This document shows positions 16,898-25,642 of a stretch of 64,000 nt of DNA, one piece after another. Each line of letters begins with the position of its first letter. The first letter of the stretch is position 1. Below the pieces are notes generated by a model that saw only the letters and a list, made by a program, of their open reading frames with translations, did not search any database and had not been told where the DNA came from. This stretch comes from Maribacter hydrothermalis (lineage in GTDB: Bacteria; Bacteroidota; Bacteroidia; Flavobacteriales; Flavobacteriaceae). The translations under genes were made by a program, and so were the position numbers. The DNA is taken from contig NZ_CP018760.1 of the NCBI RefSeq assembly GCF_001913155.1, positions 1,860,001-1,924,000 of the forward strand, read 5' to 3'.

Positions 16898-18163
16898 ATG
16901 AACAACAAACCGATTACCAAAAAACCATTACGCCTACTAACCACCATTGCAGTCGCAACTCTTTTTATACAATGTAAACCTGAAACTAAACCTGTTGTAA
17001 AAACAGTTAGTAATGAAACCATTTTAAAAGCACCTGAAGGATTTTCAGTGTCAGAAATTGGCAAAGATTTAGGAGCAGTTAGGCACCTGACGGTTGCTAA
17101 AAACGGAGACATATACGCCAACAGATCAGTGTTGAAAGATGGTAAAGCAATTATAGTTCTGAAAGATACCGACAATGACGGAAACATAGATGCACAACAA
17201 GAATTTGCCGAGGTGCCTGGTACGGGGATTTTAGCTACAGATACCTATTTGTATACTTCATCTAATTCTGCCATATTTCGATATCCTTTAAATAGTGCCC
17301 AAGAAATTATAGATACGAATTCGCCAGAAAAATTAATAGATAGTCTTATTGATATGGGAATGGACAATGCCAAGCCTTTTACGGTTGATAATGATAAAAA
17401 CCTTTATGTTACCATTGGTTCGTGGAACGATGGCTGTAGAGATGGCAATGCTGGTATGATCCCATGTGCCATTTTAGATTCCGCCGGTGGTATATGGAAA
17501 TTTAAAACGGATAAACTGAATCAGACTTTTTCCGATGGTTCACGATATGCAACGGGACTTAAAAATGCCGTTGGGCTTGACTGGAATTTTAAAACCAACT
17601 CCTTATTTGCAACTGATCATGGTCGTGGTGGATTGCATAATTTTTATCCTGATGTATTTACTCAAAAACAAGATGCTGAATTACCTTCGGAAACCTTATA
17701 CGAAATAAAAGAAGGTGATAATGCCGGATGGCCAAAGTCCTATTACGACCATTTTAAAAACAAAAGAATGCTTGCGCCTGAATATGGTGGTGATGGTGAA
17801 CAATTATCAGAAGATAATTATATAAATCCTGTTGCAGCATTCCCAGCACATTTAGGCCCAAATGACTTGCTTTTCTATACAGGAGATATGTTTCCTGATA
17901 AATATAAAAACGGAGCATTTATAGCATTTCACAATCAGTCTGCTGAGCTTAAAAAGGGCTTTTTTGTTGCCTTTGTTCCTTTTAAGGATGGAAAACCGAA
18001 TGGCGATTGGGAACTATTCTTAGATAACTTTGCCGGATTTGATTTGGCTAACCCAGAAGGTGGTGAACTAAAACATCGCCCATGCGGATTAGCACAAGGA
18101 CCAGACGGTGCTCTTTATGTGTGCGATGATTTTGGTGGAAGTATTTTTAAGGTTACTTATTAA
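16898..18163 (+). CDS. PQQ-dependent sugar dehydrogenase-like lipoprotein (sorbosone dehydrogenase family)
   Basis: A 421-residue protein with an N-terminal signal and a lipobox-like LFIQC near residue 25. The rest is a six-bladed propeller typical of soluble glucose/L-sorbosone dehydrogenase-like proteins: GAVRHLTVAKNGDIYA, TVDNDKNLYVTIGSW, YATGLKNAVGLDW, FATDHGRGGLHNFYPD, EGDNAGWPKSYYD and RPCGLAQGPDGALYVCDD. Members oxidise sugars with PQQ in the periplasm. The host would need to make or import PQQ; no PQQ synthesis gene is in the window. It has its own upstream region after the terminator of the DUF1080 gene. Confidence 0.85.
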   Translation: MNNKPITKKPLRLLTTIAVATLFIQCKPETKPVVKTVSNETILKAPEGFSVSEIGKDLGAVRHLTVAKNGDIYANRSVLKDGKAIIVLKDTDNDGNIDAQQEFAEVPGTGILATDTYLYTSSNSAIFRYPLNSAQEIIDTNSPEKLIDSLIDMGMDNAKPFTVDNDKNLYVTIGSWNDGCRDGNAGMIPCAILDSAGGIWKFKTDKLNQTFSDGSRYATGLKNAVGLDWNFKTNSLFATDHGRGGLHNFYPDVFTQKQDAELPSETLYEIKEGDNAGWPKSYYDHFKNKRMLAPEYGGDGEQLSEDNYINPVAAFPAHLGPNDLLFYTGDMFPDKYKNGAFIAFHNQSAELKKGFFVAFVPFKDGKPNGDWELFLDNFAGFDLANPEGGELKHRPCGLAQGPDGALYVCDDFGGSIFKVTY

Positions 18164-18183
18164 TTTCTTCACCTTTTAGAAAT

Positions 18184-18218
18184 AAAAATTGCCCATCATA
18201 AACTGATGGGCAATTTTT
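18184..18218. terminator. Bidirectional terminator between convergent genes
   Basis: A perfect 15-bp stem (18184-18198 with 18204-18218) with a 5-base loop. An A run on the left and T run on the right let it act on both strands, serving the dehydrogenase gene (plus) and the M14 peptidase gene (minus). Confidence 0.9.
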
Positions 18219-18282
18219 GTTATTTATATATTCAATTGTAAAATTATTTAGCCCTTATATCCAATAAGGTATTTTAACTCGA

Positions 18283-20898
18283 CTACTTAGCCGCTCCTTC
18301 AAAAATAGTGTTGAAAATAAGCTTATACGTTCCTCTAGGTTGTGCTCTAAACTGAGGTCTAAAAGCGAACAATACAACAGAACCTTTTCCGTATTTTGCC
18401 CTTACCATTGCCGGTTTTTTAGCAATGTATTTTTTTTCGCCCATTGCCCAACCGCTCATTAATAAATCTTTCTCCGCATAATTAGCAATTACTTCAACTT
18501 CTGGCGCCGGAGCATCTTTAATATCCTCTGTACCGCCTTCGCCTTTTTTATCTTGCTTATCAATCACGAATGCACGACTTTTATTGAAGGATACGGATAC
18601 AGTATCTTGCATACCAAATGCTAATGGGTGTGTTGTGTCAAATCCTGTTTTTATCAATGAACCAGGAATAAAGAATTCCTTACTATCAGCACCTTCAGTA
18701 GCATCTTTCATAGGCAAGCCAAATTGTTCTATTACATAATTACTGGCCTCATCGAAAGCCATTAACGTACCGCCGTTTTTTACATAATTACTTAAGGCTA
18801 CTGAGCCTTCTAGACCAATACCGCCTGTAAACTTCTCTGGCATTTCTAATGGAGAATTTCCATGTAAAATTGATTTTGGACGTTGCGATGGCAGTATTAA
18901 CACATCATACTGAGATAAATCTTTTGTTTGAATGTCTTTATCGTGAAGGGTATCTGTTTCGAACTCATATTCATCCATGATAAAACGCGTCCATCCTTCA
19001 TCCATATTAGAAACCCAGGATTTGTACAACCCTACCTTTGGTGCATGAATTTTCGTCATTTCTACTTTGGGCTCTGCAGATAATCCTATTACCTCTAAAC
19101 CATATTCAGCGGCCAAATCATCTACAGATGCGCTTCCACCAGATACGATATACGAACCTGCCGGATATGTTGTTTTACCAGATTTGAACGATGCCTTAGT
19201 TTTATACGCCGTACCACCTGCTTTCAATACCTTGTTAGTTGCAATTACCGATGCATTGCTATTGGCACTTAACAAATATCCAAAGGAAGCGTTCCCCTTT
19301 ACAGTTCCTTCATAATATGATGCTGCATCCGATACTTTTTCCGAAGCTATTTCAAAAGGTTCTGCAATTTTATCAACTGAAACTCCCATTTGCATTGGCA
19401 AGGTCCATCCGGCCAAATCATAAGGCGTATCTGGTGGGCCTCCTGGATATTGAAAACGGGTCGGATAATTTTGTTTTTCTAACAAATCCATCAAATAGGG
19501 TCTAAAAGCTTGTGCTGTGTAAATTACATATGAACCTGCTTCGTACTTTTTACCATTTGTCTCAAAATTCTTAGTGGCTTTTTCAATTTCTATTCCTCCT
19601 TTAAGCAATACATTCACCAAGTTCACAGATTCAAAAGCATCCCATTGTTCTTTCCCGATTACATATGCAAATGGACCTTCCTTTTTCGACTTTTCAATTG
19701 CCGAAGCTCCCATTTTATAAATGTTATGCAAGTAATTGCTCTTACGGTCAGCCGCTAGATCTAAGGTTGCCCAAGTAGCCGTCAACATATAATCTACTGC
19801 ATCACGAAAATGAGATTCGCCTCCTTTCCAAGGGTCTGGATACATGATATCTGTGCCATCGGTTGGTGTGCCGCCGGCTACAGTTTTTGGTAATTTCTCT
19901 GGGTCGTAGAATCTTGGGGTTGGACTTGTGTGACCAACTTCTGTTAAAATGCCGATCATATTGTGGTAGTAAGGTACCGTACGCCCACCACCATTCCAGA
20001 ACATAGTATAAAAATTATCAGCAATAGCGCCTGGCATATTCTCCAATGAAAATCTTTTGGTCATCGCAGAACCTACTTCACTTACACCCGCAGTAATTGC
20101 TGGATGAATTTTCGGGTTCACAGGATCTGCATAAGGAGGTAACGATATTTTTGTCCATGATGGTGAAGATTGGTGGTGGTTATAGACAATCTGTGGGTAC
20201 CACTCGTTATATAAAATCTTGGTTACATTATACGTTTCTGGCATGGTATTCATAAACCAATCCCTGTTATTATCATGACCCATGTAGTAATGATATAAAA
20301 TTGGCGGGCGAGATGTTTCATAGGCCGTACCCATATTTTTCCTATACCAATCAACAACAATATCCAACCCATCAGGATTCATGACGGGCATCAATATGGT
20401 AATGACATTATCCCTGATTTTTTTCATTTCCGTGGTTTCGGAAGTGGCTAAGGTATAAGCCAGTTCCGATGTCATTTGGCCATGTGCCAATTCGGTAGAA
20501 TGCATTCCGCCATCTATCCAAACAATAGCTTTACCTTCTTCTGAAAGTTTTAAAGCTTCATCCTCTGTCACCTGAACACGAGCAAGTTTGGTACTAATAT
20601 CTTTCCACTTATCTAGCTGCTTTAGATTTTCTTCACTAGAAATAAATAGGATATACATTTTCCTGCCAAGTACAGTTGTTCCTATTTCCATTTTTTTGAC
20701 ACGGTCAGAAGCGCCATCTAATTTAGATAGGTAATCTTCAATTTGGGTGTAATCGGCTAATTTGTAGTCTGCGCCGACCTTAAAACCATAAACATCTTCC
20801 GGAGAAGGTACATTTTGAGCCATCATCATTGGTAACCATGACATGACTAGTGCAATCGTCAGCAACGCGACTTTACACCTAGAGTTTTTTGTAATCAT
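18283..20898 (-). CDS. M14-family zinc carboxypeptidase, secreted
   Basis: An 871-residue exported protein (signal peptide to about residue 27, MMAQ). The M14 domain shows the zinc motif H133-x2-E136 (GGMHSTEL), NPDG at 174-177, NRDWF near 211, the third zinc ligand in NHH (241-242) and the catalytic Glu320 in GILTEVGH, so it should be active. Residues after about 400 form a long C-terminal region with an extra domain (ILPSQRPKSILHG, SVALSNYVKNGGTLMAFDEAS) that resembles a glutamine-amidotransferase-like fold. It probably trims peptides in the periplasm or outside the cell. It is a single-gene unit. Confidence 0.9.
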   Translation of the reverse strand: MITKNSRCKVALLTIALVMSWLPMMMAQNVPSPEDVYGFKVGADYKLADYTQIEDYLSKLDGASDRVKKMEIGTTVLGRKMYILFISSEENLKQLDKWKDISTKLARVQVTEDEALKLSEEGKAIVWIDGGMHSTELAHGQMTSELAYTLATSETTEMKKIRDNVITILMPVMNPDGLDIVVDWYRKNMGTAYETSRPPILYHYYMGHDNNRDWFMNTMPETYNVTKILYNEWYPQIVYNHHQSSPSWTKISLPPYADPVNPKIHPAITAGVSEVGSAMTKRFSLENMPGAIADNFYTMFWNGGGRTVPYYHNMIGILTEVGHTSPTPRFYDPEKLPKTVAGGTPTDGTDIMYPDPWKGGESHFRDAVDYMLTATWATLDLAADRKSNYLHNIYKMGASAIEKSKKEGPFAYVIGKEQWDAFESVNLVNVLLKGGIEIEKATKNFETNGKKYEAGSYVIYTAQAFRPYLMDLLEKQNYPTRFQYPGGPPDTPYDLAGWTLPMQMGVSVDKIAEPFEIASEKVSDAASYYEGTVKGNASFGYLLSANSNASVIATNKVLKAGGTAYKTKASFKSGKTTYPAGSYIVSGGSASVDDLAAEYGLEVIGLSAEPKVEMTKIHAPKVGLYKSWVSNMDEGWTRFIMDEYEFETDTLHDKDIQTKDLSQYDVLILPSQRPKSILHGNSPLEMPEKFTGGIGLEGSVALSNYVKNGGTLMAFDEASNYVIEQFGLPMKDATEGADSKEFFIPGSLIKTGFDTTHPLAFGMQDTVSVSFNKSRAFVIDKQDKKGEGGTEDIKDAPAPEVEVIANYAEKDLLMSGWAMGEKKYIAKKPAMVRAKYGKGSVVLFAFRPQFRAQPRGTYKLIFNTIFEGAAK

Positions 20899-21059
20899 TT
20901 TTTGAATTAGTTTGTTTGAACTAGGAAATTAAGAAATAGTAAAGAGCTAAATAAATGTTACTTAGAAAGATTATGTTAAAAGAATTGTTAATTTCTATAT
21001 TCTTCACGAAATAGGTCTTTAATTACCATGTTTTTAAAAAAGTATACAATAAACTACGT

Positions 21060-21089
21060 CGGAGCAATTAAATCTTGAATGTCGAGTAA
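21060..21089. repeat. Dispersed intergenic repeat, copy 1
   Basis: A 30-base block matches the block at 36926-36955 at 26 of 30 positions, and more loosely the region 48884-48919. It lies in the 293-base gap between the M14 gene and the cardiolipin synthase gene, downstream of the latter. No ORF is in this gap. Confidence 0.5.
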
Positions 21090-21191
21090 TCAAATAATTC
21101 TTACGGGTGTTGATATGATTCGTCGTATCTCACAATCAAGTTATTTATTGCAAACTACTATATCGAATATTTTAAATGGTTTTACGAATAC

Positions 21192-22631
21192 TTAGATGAG
21201 AGGACTTACCAACCGAGCAAAATTCTCTTTTAAATAATCTATATTCTTACGTTGCTGAAATTTTTCTAAAGTAAGAACTTCGCTATCTTCTAAAAAGCCA
21301 AAAAACTGTTCTTTTAATTTCAAGGTCGTTTCTTCATGATACATTATTGCATTTACTTCGAAATTCTGCTCAAAACTCCGTATATCAAGATTAGCGGTGC
21401 CAATTGAACAAACCGTATCATCACTTAAAATTATTTTTGAATGCAAAAAACCTGGTTGGTACAAATAAATTTTGACCCCACTTTCTAATAAAGTTTCAAA
21501 ATAAGAGCGTACAGCCCATTTTACAATTACTGAGTCTGATTTCTCAGGTACTATAATTCTAATATCCACTCCACTCATTGCGGCAGATTTAAGAGCCAAT
21601 AATAAAGATTCAGGAGGTATTAAATAAGGATTCGCAATATACACGTAATCATCAGCTCCATTTATAATAGAAATATACTCATTTAAAATGGCTGCATATT
21701 TTAAATCTGGACCACTAGCTACAATTTGTGTAGGTACATTTTTCTTATACTCATATAAACAAAGAGCATTGGGTGTAAAGAGATTTTCTCCAGACACGAA
21801 ATACCAATCGTTAAAAAAAATGAACTTTAAGAAGTTTACTGCCATTCCCTTTATTTGCAAATGTGTATCGGCCCAAGTACCTAACTTTTTATCACCGTAC
21901 AGATATTTGTCGTCAATATTGATTCCCCCGGTAAAACCGATTTCATTGTCCACAACTAAAATCTTTCTATGATTTCTATAGTTGGTTCGTGCTAAAAAAA
22001 CTAACCGGACTTTCTGAAAACAAAAAACTTTAGCGCCTGCTTGCTTTAATTTATTTATATAATCTTTGCTCAAAGACCAACTCCCTAGCCCATCATAAAT
22101 AATATTGACGGTAACCCCCTCCTTTAATTTTCGAATAAATATCTGAGACAGCCTATCTGCTATTTTACCATTTTCGTAAATATAATATTCAATATAAATA
22201 CTATTCTTTGCAGCTTCGCAAGCTTTAAAGATCGCTTCAAAAGTTTCTTCACCATTATTTAGAATTGTTACCTCGTTATTAAAAGTAAGTGGTGAATTAT
22301 TAGCGTTTTCTAAAAAACTTATGAGCTTTTTATATTCACGTTGAATATTTACATCTTCAATTTTAAAAGGCTCAATATTATTCTTGTATTCTTTAAGAAA
22401 AGCTTTTATTTGTTTATCGTCAATTAACTCTTTTGCATTAAAAAGCTTAACTCTTCTTCGATTTAAACCGAAAGTAAAAAAGAGAGTTCCACCTAAAATC
22501 GGAATTGAAAATATGGTCATTAACCAAGCCCAAATTCGATATGGTTTATTTCCATCTTTCAACAACATATATAATGCTGTTAAATTGATGCCGGCGGTTA
22601 AAAAAATTAAAAATAATTGCCAAAGATTCAT
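21192..22631 (-). CDS. cls: Cardiolipin synthase (PLD superfamily)
   Basis: A 479-residue membrane protein with two N-terminal helices (about 5-25 and 35-58) and two phospholipase D motifs: HRKILVVDNEIGFTGG and HSKIILSDDTVCSIGTANLD, the second followed by RSFEQNFEVN. This is the normal architecture and length of bacterial ClsA, which joins two phosphatidylglycerols, or phosphatidylglycerol with phosphatidylethanolamine, into cardiolipin. The ATG at 22631 (MNLWQLFLIF) is chosen over one 60 bases upstream, because it sets the first helix at the N terminus as in the family. Confidence 0.92.
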   Translation of the reverse strand: MNLWQLFLIFLTAGINLTALYMLLKDGNKPYRIWAWLMTIFSIPILGGTLFFTFGLNRRRVKLFNAKELIDDKQIKAFLKEYKNNIEPFKIEDVNIQREYKKLISFLENANNSPLTFNNEVTILNNGEETFEAIFKACEAAKNSIYIEYYIYENGKIADRLSQIFIRKLKEGVTVNIIYDGLGSWSLSKDYINKLKQAGAKVFCFQKVRLVFLARTNYRNHRKILVVDNEIGFTGGINIDDKYLYGDKKLGTWADTHLQIKGMAVNFLKFIFFNDWYFVSGENLFTPNALCLYEYKKNVPTQIVASGPDLKYAAILNEYISIINGADDYVYIANPYLIPPESLLLALKSAAMSGVDIRIIVPEKSDSVIVKWAVRSYFETLLESGVKIYLYQPGFLHSKIILSDDTVCSIGTANLDIRSFEQNFEVNAIMYHEETTLKLKEQFFGFLEDSEVLTLEKFQQRKNIDYLKENFARLVSPLI

Positions 22632-23307
22632 TATTCGTTCGGTGTTATAATGAAGCAAGGTAAATAAATATAAATTACAATTTGTTCCCATGCTTATCTC
22701 CTAACCACCAATAAGAACGTAAGGGCTTTTTAATACATTTAAATTTTTCAATAAACTGTTTATTTTACCGCTCTTTCATATCCTCTATTGAATTGATTAA
22801 AATTATAGTAAATAGAAGAAGTGTTGTAAGAGAATAAACCTGTATAAGAATTTAATTTTATATAAAATTATAAGGACTATAAGCTGAAAAATATGACTAA
22901 TGAGAATAGGTGTTAGTTCATAACGTTTTGGGGAGGTTTTGTTTGGTCACACCTGCCGAGTTGAAAGGCCACCTGTACCGATAGCAAACGGGAGAGTTAG
23001 GTGCTCTTTGTTTCCATTGAATATCTTGTCTAGTAACTCGACATATTTAGCCAAGTTCCGGATATAAATACTGCATTTCATTAATTTAATTTTTCGCTTC
23101 AACCTTATGGAACGTGCATAAGCATCGCAATAAAACTATAGAAACAGAACCCAGTCTAATGTATTAAAGGTAAAACTTTTTGTTCCATAGGTCCCCTCAT
23201 TATGGTTTCCAATTCGTTTATCTAAATCCTCTTGACATGCGTCTATTTAAAACTTGTTGAATGTTAAACTTGGCAGAATGTAGGTGTATGACGGCATATC
23301 TAAAAAT
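22632..23307. other. Long non-coding stretch upstream of cls
   Basis: No intact gene is visible. The left part is AT-rich. The segment about 22905-23035 is clearly richer in G+C than its flanks and holds short repeats of CACCTG, but I find no long hairpin or RNA family. On the minus strand an interrupted ORF runs through it and is listed separately. The right end carries the tRNA terminator. Confidence 0.5.
22803..23135 (-). pseudogene. Interrupted ORF, possible gene remnant
   Basis: On the minus strand one frame is open from 23135 to a TGA at 22947-22949 and then again, in the same frame, to a TAA at 22803-22805. The first part contains an ATG at 23081 and reads IRNLAKYVELLDKIFNG then FAIGTGGLSTRQV; the second reads PNKTSPKRYELTPILISHIF. 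Only one stop breaks about 110 codons in otherwise AT-rich DNA. I recognise no family and see no good ribosome-binding site, so a decayed gene or chance are both possible. Confidence 0.2.
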
Positions 23308-23344
23308 AAAAATACTCCTTTAAATCCAAATGATTTAAAGGAGT
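23308..23344 (-). terminator. Terminator of the tRNA gene
   Basis: A perfect 13-bp stem (23314-23326 with 23332-23344) with a 5-base loop begins 8 bases beyond the 3' end of the minus-strand tRNA. On the minus strand it is followed by a T-rich run (complement of 23302-23313). Confidence 0.85.
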
Positions 23345-23352
23345 TTTAATAG

Positions 23353-23426
23353 TGGTCCCACCTGGACTCGAACCAGGGACCACCTGATTATGAGTCAGGT
23401 GCTCTAACCAGCTGAGCTATAGGACC
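23353..23426 (-). tRNA. tRNA with CAU anticodon, probably tRNA-Ile2 (lysidine)
   Basis: The minus strand folds into a complete 74-base cloverleaf: a 7-bp acceptor stem with one T-G pair, D arm with AGCTGGTTA loop, 5-bp anticodon stem with loop CTCATAA (anticodon CAT), 5-base variable loop and a T arm with TTCGAGT. CCA is not encoded. A CAU anticodon means Met or lysidine-modified Ile2. The acceptor pairs C4-G69 and C5-G68 agree with the determinants used by TilS on tRNA-Ile2 in E. coli, so Ile2 is preferred; initiator Met is excluded because the first acceptor pair is a normal G-C and the anticodon stem lacks the three G-C pairs. Confidence 0.9.
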
Positions 23427-23569
23427 GGTAACAATTCTAAAATTGCTCCGTAAACCTCTATTTCGATTTAAACCGATAAAGACTGGTGCTCAAACCAGCA
23501 GTTACAGAACTCGCGAATTGCGGATGCAATATTACTACTTATTTTTAACTGACACAAACAAAATAATGC

Positions 23570-23974
23570 TTACTCCCTGATTTCTTGACATAACTCTACT
23601 AACACCCCGTTGGCGGTCTTTGGATGAACAAAGGCTACTAGCTTATTATCAGCACCTTTTTTAGGTTTTTCATTCAGTAGCGTAAAGCCTTCTTTCTTTA
23701 AGCGTTCCATTTCTGTAATGATGTCTTCAACCTCGAAAGCAACATGATGTATTCCTTCTCCTTTTTTCTCTAAAAATTTGGCAATAGGTCCTTCTGGGTC
23801 TGTCGATGCCAATAATTCTATCTTATTAGGTCCGTTTTGAAAGAAAGAAGTCATTACACCTTCCGATGCTACTTCCTCTTGTTTATAGGGAGCTACACCC
23901 AATAATTTTTCGAAAAGCGCATTAGAATTTTCCATGTTCTTCACAGCAATTCCTAAATGTTCAATCTTTTTCAT
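23570..23974 (-). CDS. mce: Methylmalonyl-CoA epimerase
   Basis: A 134-residue protein of the vicinal oxygen chelate fold with two beta-alpha-beta-beta-beta units. Typical motifs are IEHLGIAVKNMENSN at the start, KIELLASTDPEGPIAKFLEKKGEGIHHVAFEVEDI in the middle and the terminal VAFVHPKTANGVLVELCQ, with metal ligands expected at His in EHLGIAV, His in IHHVAF and the Glu of VELCQ. It interconverts (R)- and (S)-methylmalonyl-CoA between propionyl-CoA and succinyl-CoA. Divergent from rbfA, with a 65-base shared promoter region. Confidence 0.93.
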   Translation of the reverse strand: MKKIEHLGIAVKNMENSNALFEKLLGVAPYKQEEVASEGVMTSFFQNGPNKIELLASTDPEGPIAKFLEKKGEGIHHVAFEVEDIITEMERLKKEGFTLLNEKPKKGADNKLVAFVHPKTANGVLVELCQEIRE

Positions 23975-24027
23975 GTCTTATTTACTTCAGAGTGCATTAT
24001 ATAGGGGTTAAGATACATTTTAATATG

Positions 24028-24035
24028 TATTTTTG
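24028..24035 (+). promoter_or_regulatory. Candidate -7 box of rbfA
   Basis: TATTTTTG matches the Bacteroidota -7 consensus TAnnTTTG. It ends only 4 bases before the ATG at 24040, so transcription would begin at or near the start codon. No convincing TTG -33 element is seen at normal spacing. Confidence 0.3.
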
Positions 24036-24039
24036 CAGT

Positions 24040-24432
24040 ATGGAAACGCAAAGACAACGAAAGATAGCTGGGGTCATACAAAAAGATATTGTAGATATTC
24101 TGCAAAAAGCTGCCATTGATGGCGGGCTACGCAACACCCTAATATCAGTGTCTAAAGTTGCAGTGACTACCGATTTATCTATCGCAAAAGTATACCTAAG
24201 CATTTTTCCTAATGATAAAGCGGGAGAATTAATGGAAGGGATAAAATCTAACCAGCCGCTTATTAAACACGAACTTTCTCAACGCACGCGTAATCAATTA
24301 CGAAGAGTGCCGGAGTTATTATTCTACCTAGATGATTCTTTAGATTACATTGAGAAAATTGAAAAGTCATTAAAGCGCGAAGAGAACCCTATAGAAAATA
24401 GAGATTTGTTACCTAAACGTAAAAAGTCCTGA
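24040..24432 (+). CDS. rbfA: Ribosome-binding factor A
   Basis: A 130-residue protein with the KH-like RbfA fold: METQRQRKIAGVIQKDIVDIL, SVSKVAVTTDLSIAKVYLSIFP, then RTRNQLRRVPELLFYLDDSLDYIEKIE. RbfA helps mature the 5' end of 16S rRNA in the 30S subunit. The ATG at 24040 is chosen because family members start at this point; an upstream in-frame ATG (23992) would add 16 unrelated residues. It is followed 4 bases later by the FtsX-type permease gene, an arrangement that suggests translational coupling. Confidence 0.93.
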   Translation: METQRQRKIAGVIQKDIVDILQKAAIDGGLRNTLISVSKVAVTTDLSIAKVYLSIFPNDKAGELMEGIKSNQPLIKHELSQRTRNQLRRVPELLFYLDDSLDYIEKIEKSLKREENPIENRDLLPKRKKS

Positions 24433-24436
24433 TCGG

Positions 24437-25642
24437 TTGAATTTTCCTCTATATATCGCTAAACGGTACGTGCGCTCTAAAAGCACGCAGAACGCGGTAA
24501 ATATTATTAATTTTATCACCTTTTTAGTAATTGTTATTGGTTCTGCAGCATTATTTATTGTGCTTTCAGCTTTCGCAGGATTAAAAAATTTTAGTCTTTC
24601 TTTTACCGAATCTTTTGATCCAGATTTAAAAGCTTCTCCCATAACCGGAAAGATTTTTACCCTTACTCCAGAACAAGAACAACGACTACAATCTGTAGAC
24701 GGACTAGCATTTTACTCCAAAGAGCTTGAAGAAAAAGTCTCTCTAGAGCACCGAGGAAAAAATCATATTGCTTATATAAAAGGCATCGATAGTAATTACA
24801 CCAAAGTTACGGGTGTTGACAGTACGCTTTATATTGGCGACTGGACAGTTAATGAATCTCAAGTAGTATCTGGTTTAGGAATAGCCAATATTTTAGGGGT
24901 AACTATAAATCAATTTCGAAGTCCCATGCAGATTTATGCTTTTAAACCAGGTAAGGGATCAATATCACAACAAAGTATTTCATCACTTTATAATCAATTG
25001 CCTATGGTTATTGGTGGTGTGTATGCCGTGGAAGCAGATTTAGACAATAAATATGTTTTTGCCGATTTAAGATTAACACAGGCATTGTTAGAAAAAGACT
25101 CGCTTTCCATTTCTGGAATTAATTTTAAGATGGATGAAGGTGTAGAACCAAGTTCTGTACGCTCAGAAATTCAATCTATTTTAGGATCGGGTGTTAAACT
25201 TAAGAATAGACAACAGCTAAATAGCACGCTCTATAAAATGTTGAATACTGAAAATGTGGCCACCTATCTCATATTTACATTAGTGCTTATTATCGCGCTT
25301 TTTAATGTGGTAGGCGCTATTATCATGATGATTTTAGACAAACAACAGAATTCTAAAACGCTTTATAGTTTAGGTACTACTATAAAAGAATTGCGTAGAA
25401 TTTACTTTGTACAAGGAATCCTCGTTACTGGTTTTGGCGGATTAATTGGTGTCTTAATAGGTGTACTAATCGTATGGTCTCAACTTGCTTTTAGTTGGTT
25501 GAAAATAACCCCGTCATTGGCGTATCCTGTGAAATTTGAATTTATAAATATTGTTATTGTACTTGCTACTATTATTGTACTAGGCATTATTGCTTCTAAA
25601 ATTGCCAGTAGCCGTATCAATAAAAAATTAGTGGACCTTTAG
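24437..25642 (+). CDS. FtsX-type ABC transporter permease (LolC/LolE-like), TTG start
   Basis: A 401-residue membrane protein beginning MNFPLYIAKRYV, the usual start of flavobacterial LolC/E-like permeases, here encoded from a TTG at 24437; no ATG is available before the first helix. It has one N-terminal helix (about 25-48), a large periplasmic MacB-like domain (50-270) and three C-terminal helices (275-300, 325-350, 370-392). Such permeases work with an ATPase to move lipoproteins or other substrates from the inner membrane. No ATPase gene is adjacent, so its partner is encoded elsewhere. Four bases separate it from rbfA, and its end overlaps dusB by 4 bases. Confidence 0.88.
   Translation: MNFPLYIAKRYVRSKSTQNAVNIINFITFLVIVIGSAALFIVLSAFAGLKNFSLSFTESFDPDLKASPITGKIFTLTPEQEQRLQSVDGLAFYSKELEEKVSLEHRGKNHIAYIKGIDSNYTKVTGVDSTLYIGDWTVNESQVVSGLGIANILGVTINQFRSPMQIYAFKPGKGSISQQSISSLYNQLPMVIGGVYAVEADLDNKYVFADLRLTQALLEKDSLSISGINFKMDEGVEPSSVRSEIQSILGSGVKLKNRQQLNSTLYKMLNTENVATYLIFTLVLIIALFNVVGAIIMMILDKQQNSKTLYSLGTTIKELRRIYFVQGILVTGFGGLIGVLIGVLIVWSQLAFSWLKITPSLAYPVKFEFINIVIVLATIIVLGIIASKIASSRINKKLVDL

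Noticed and set aside
22905..23035. Integron attC-like site
   Set aside because: One GTTRRRY string is present, but there is no matching inverse core and no long imperfect hairpin.
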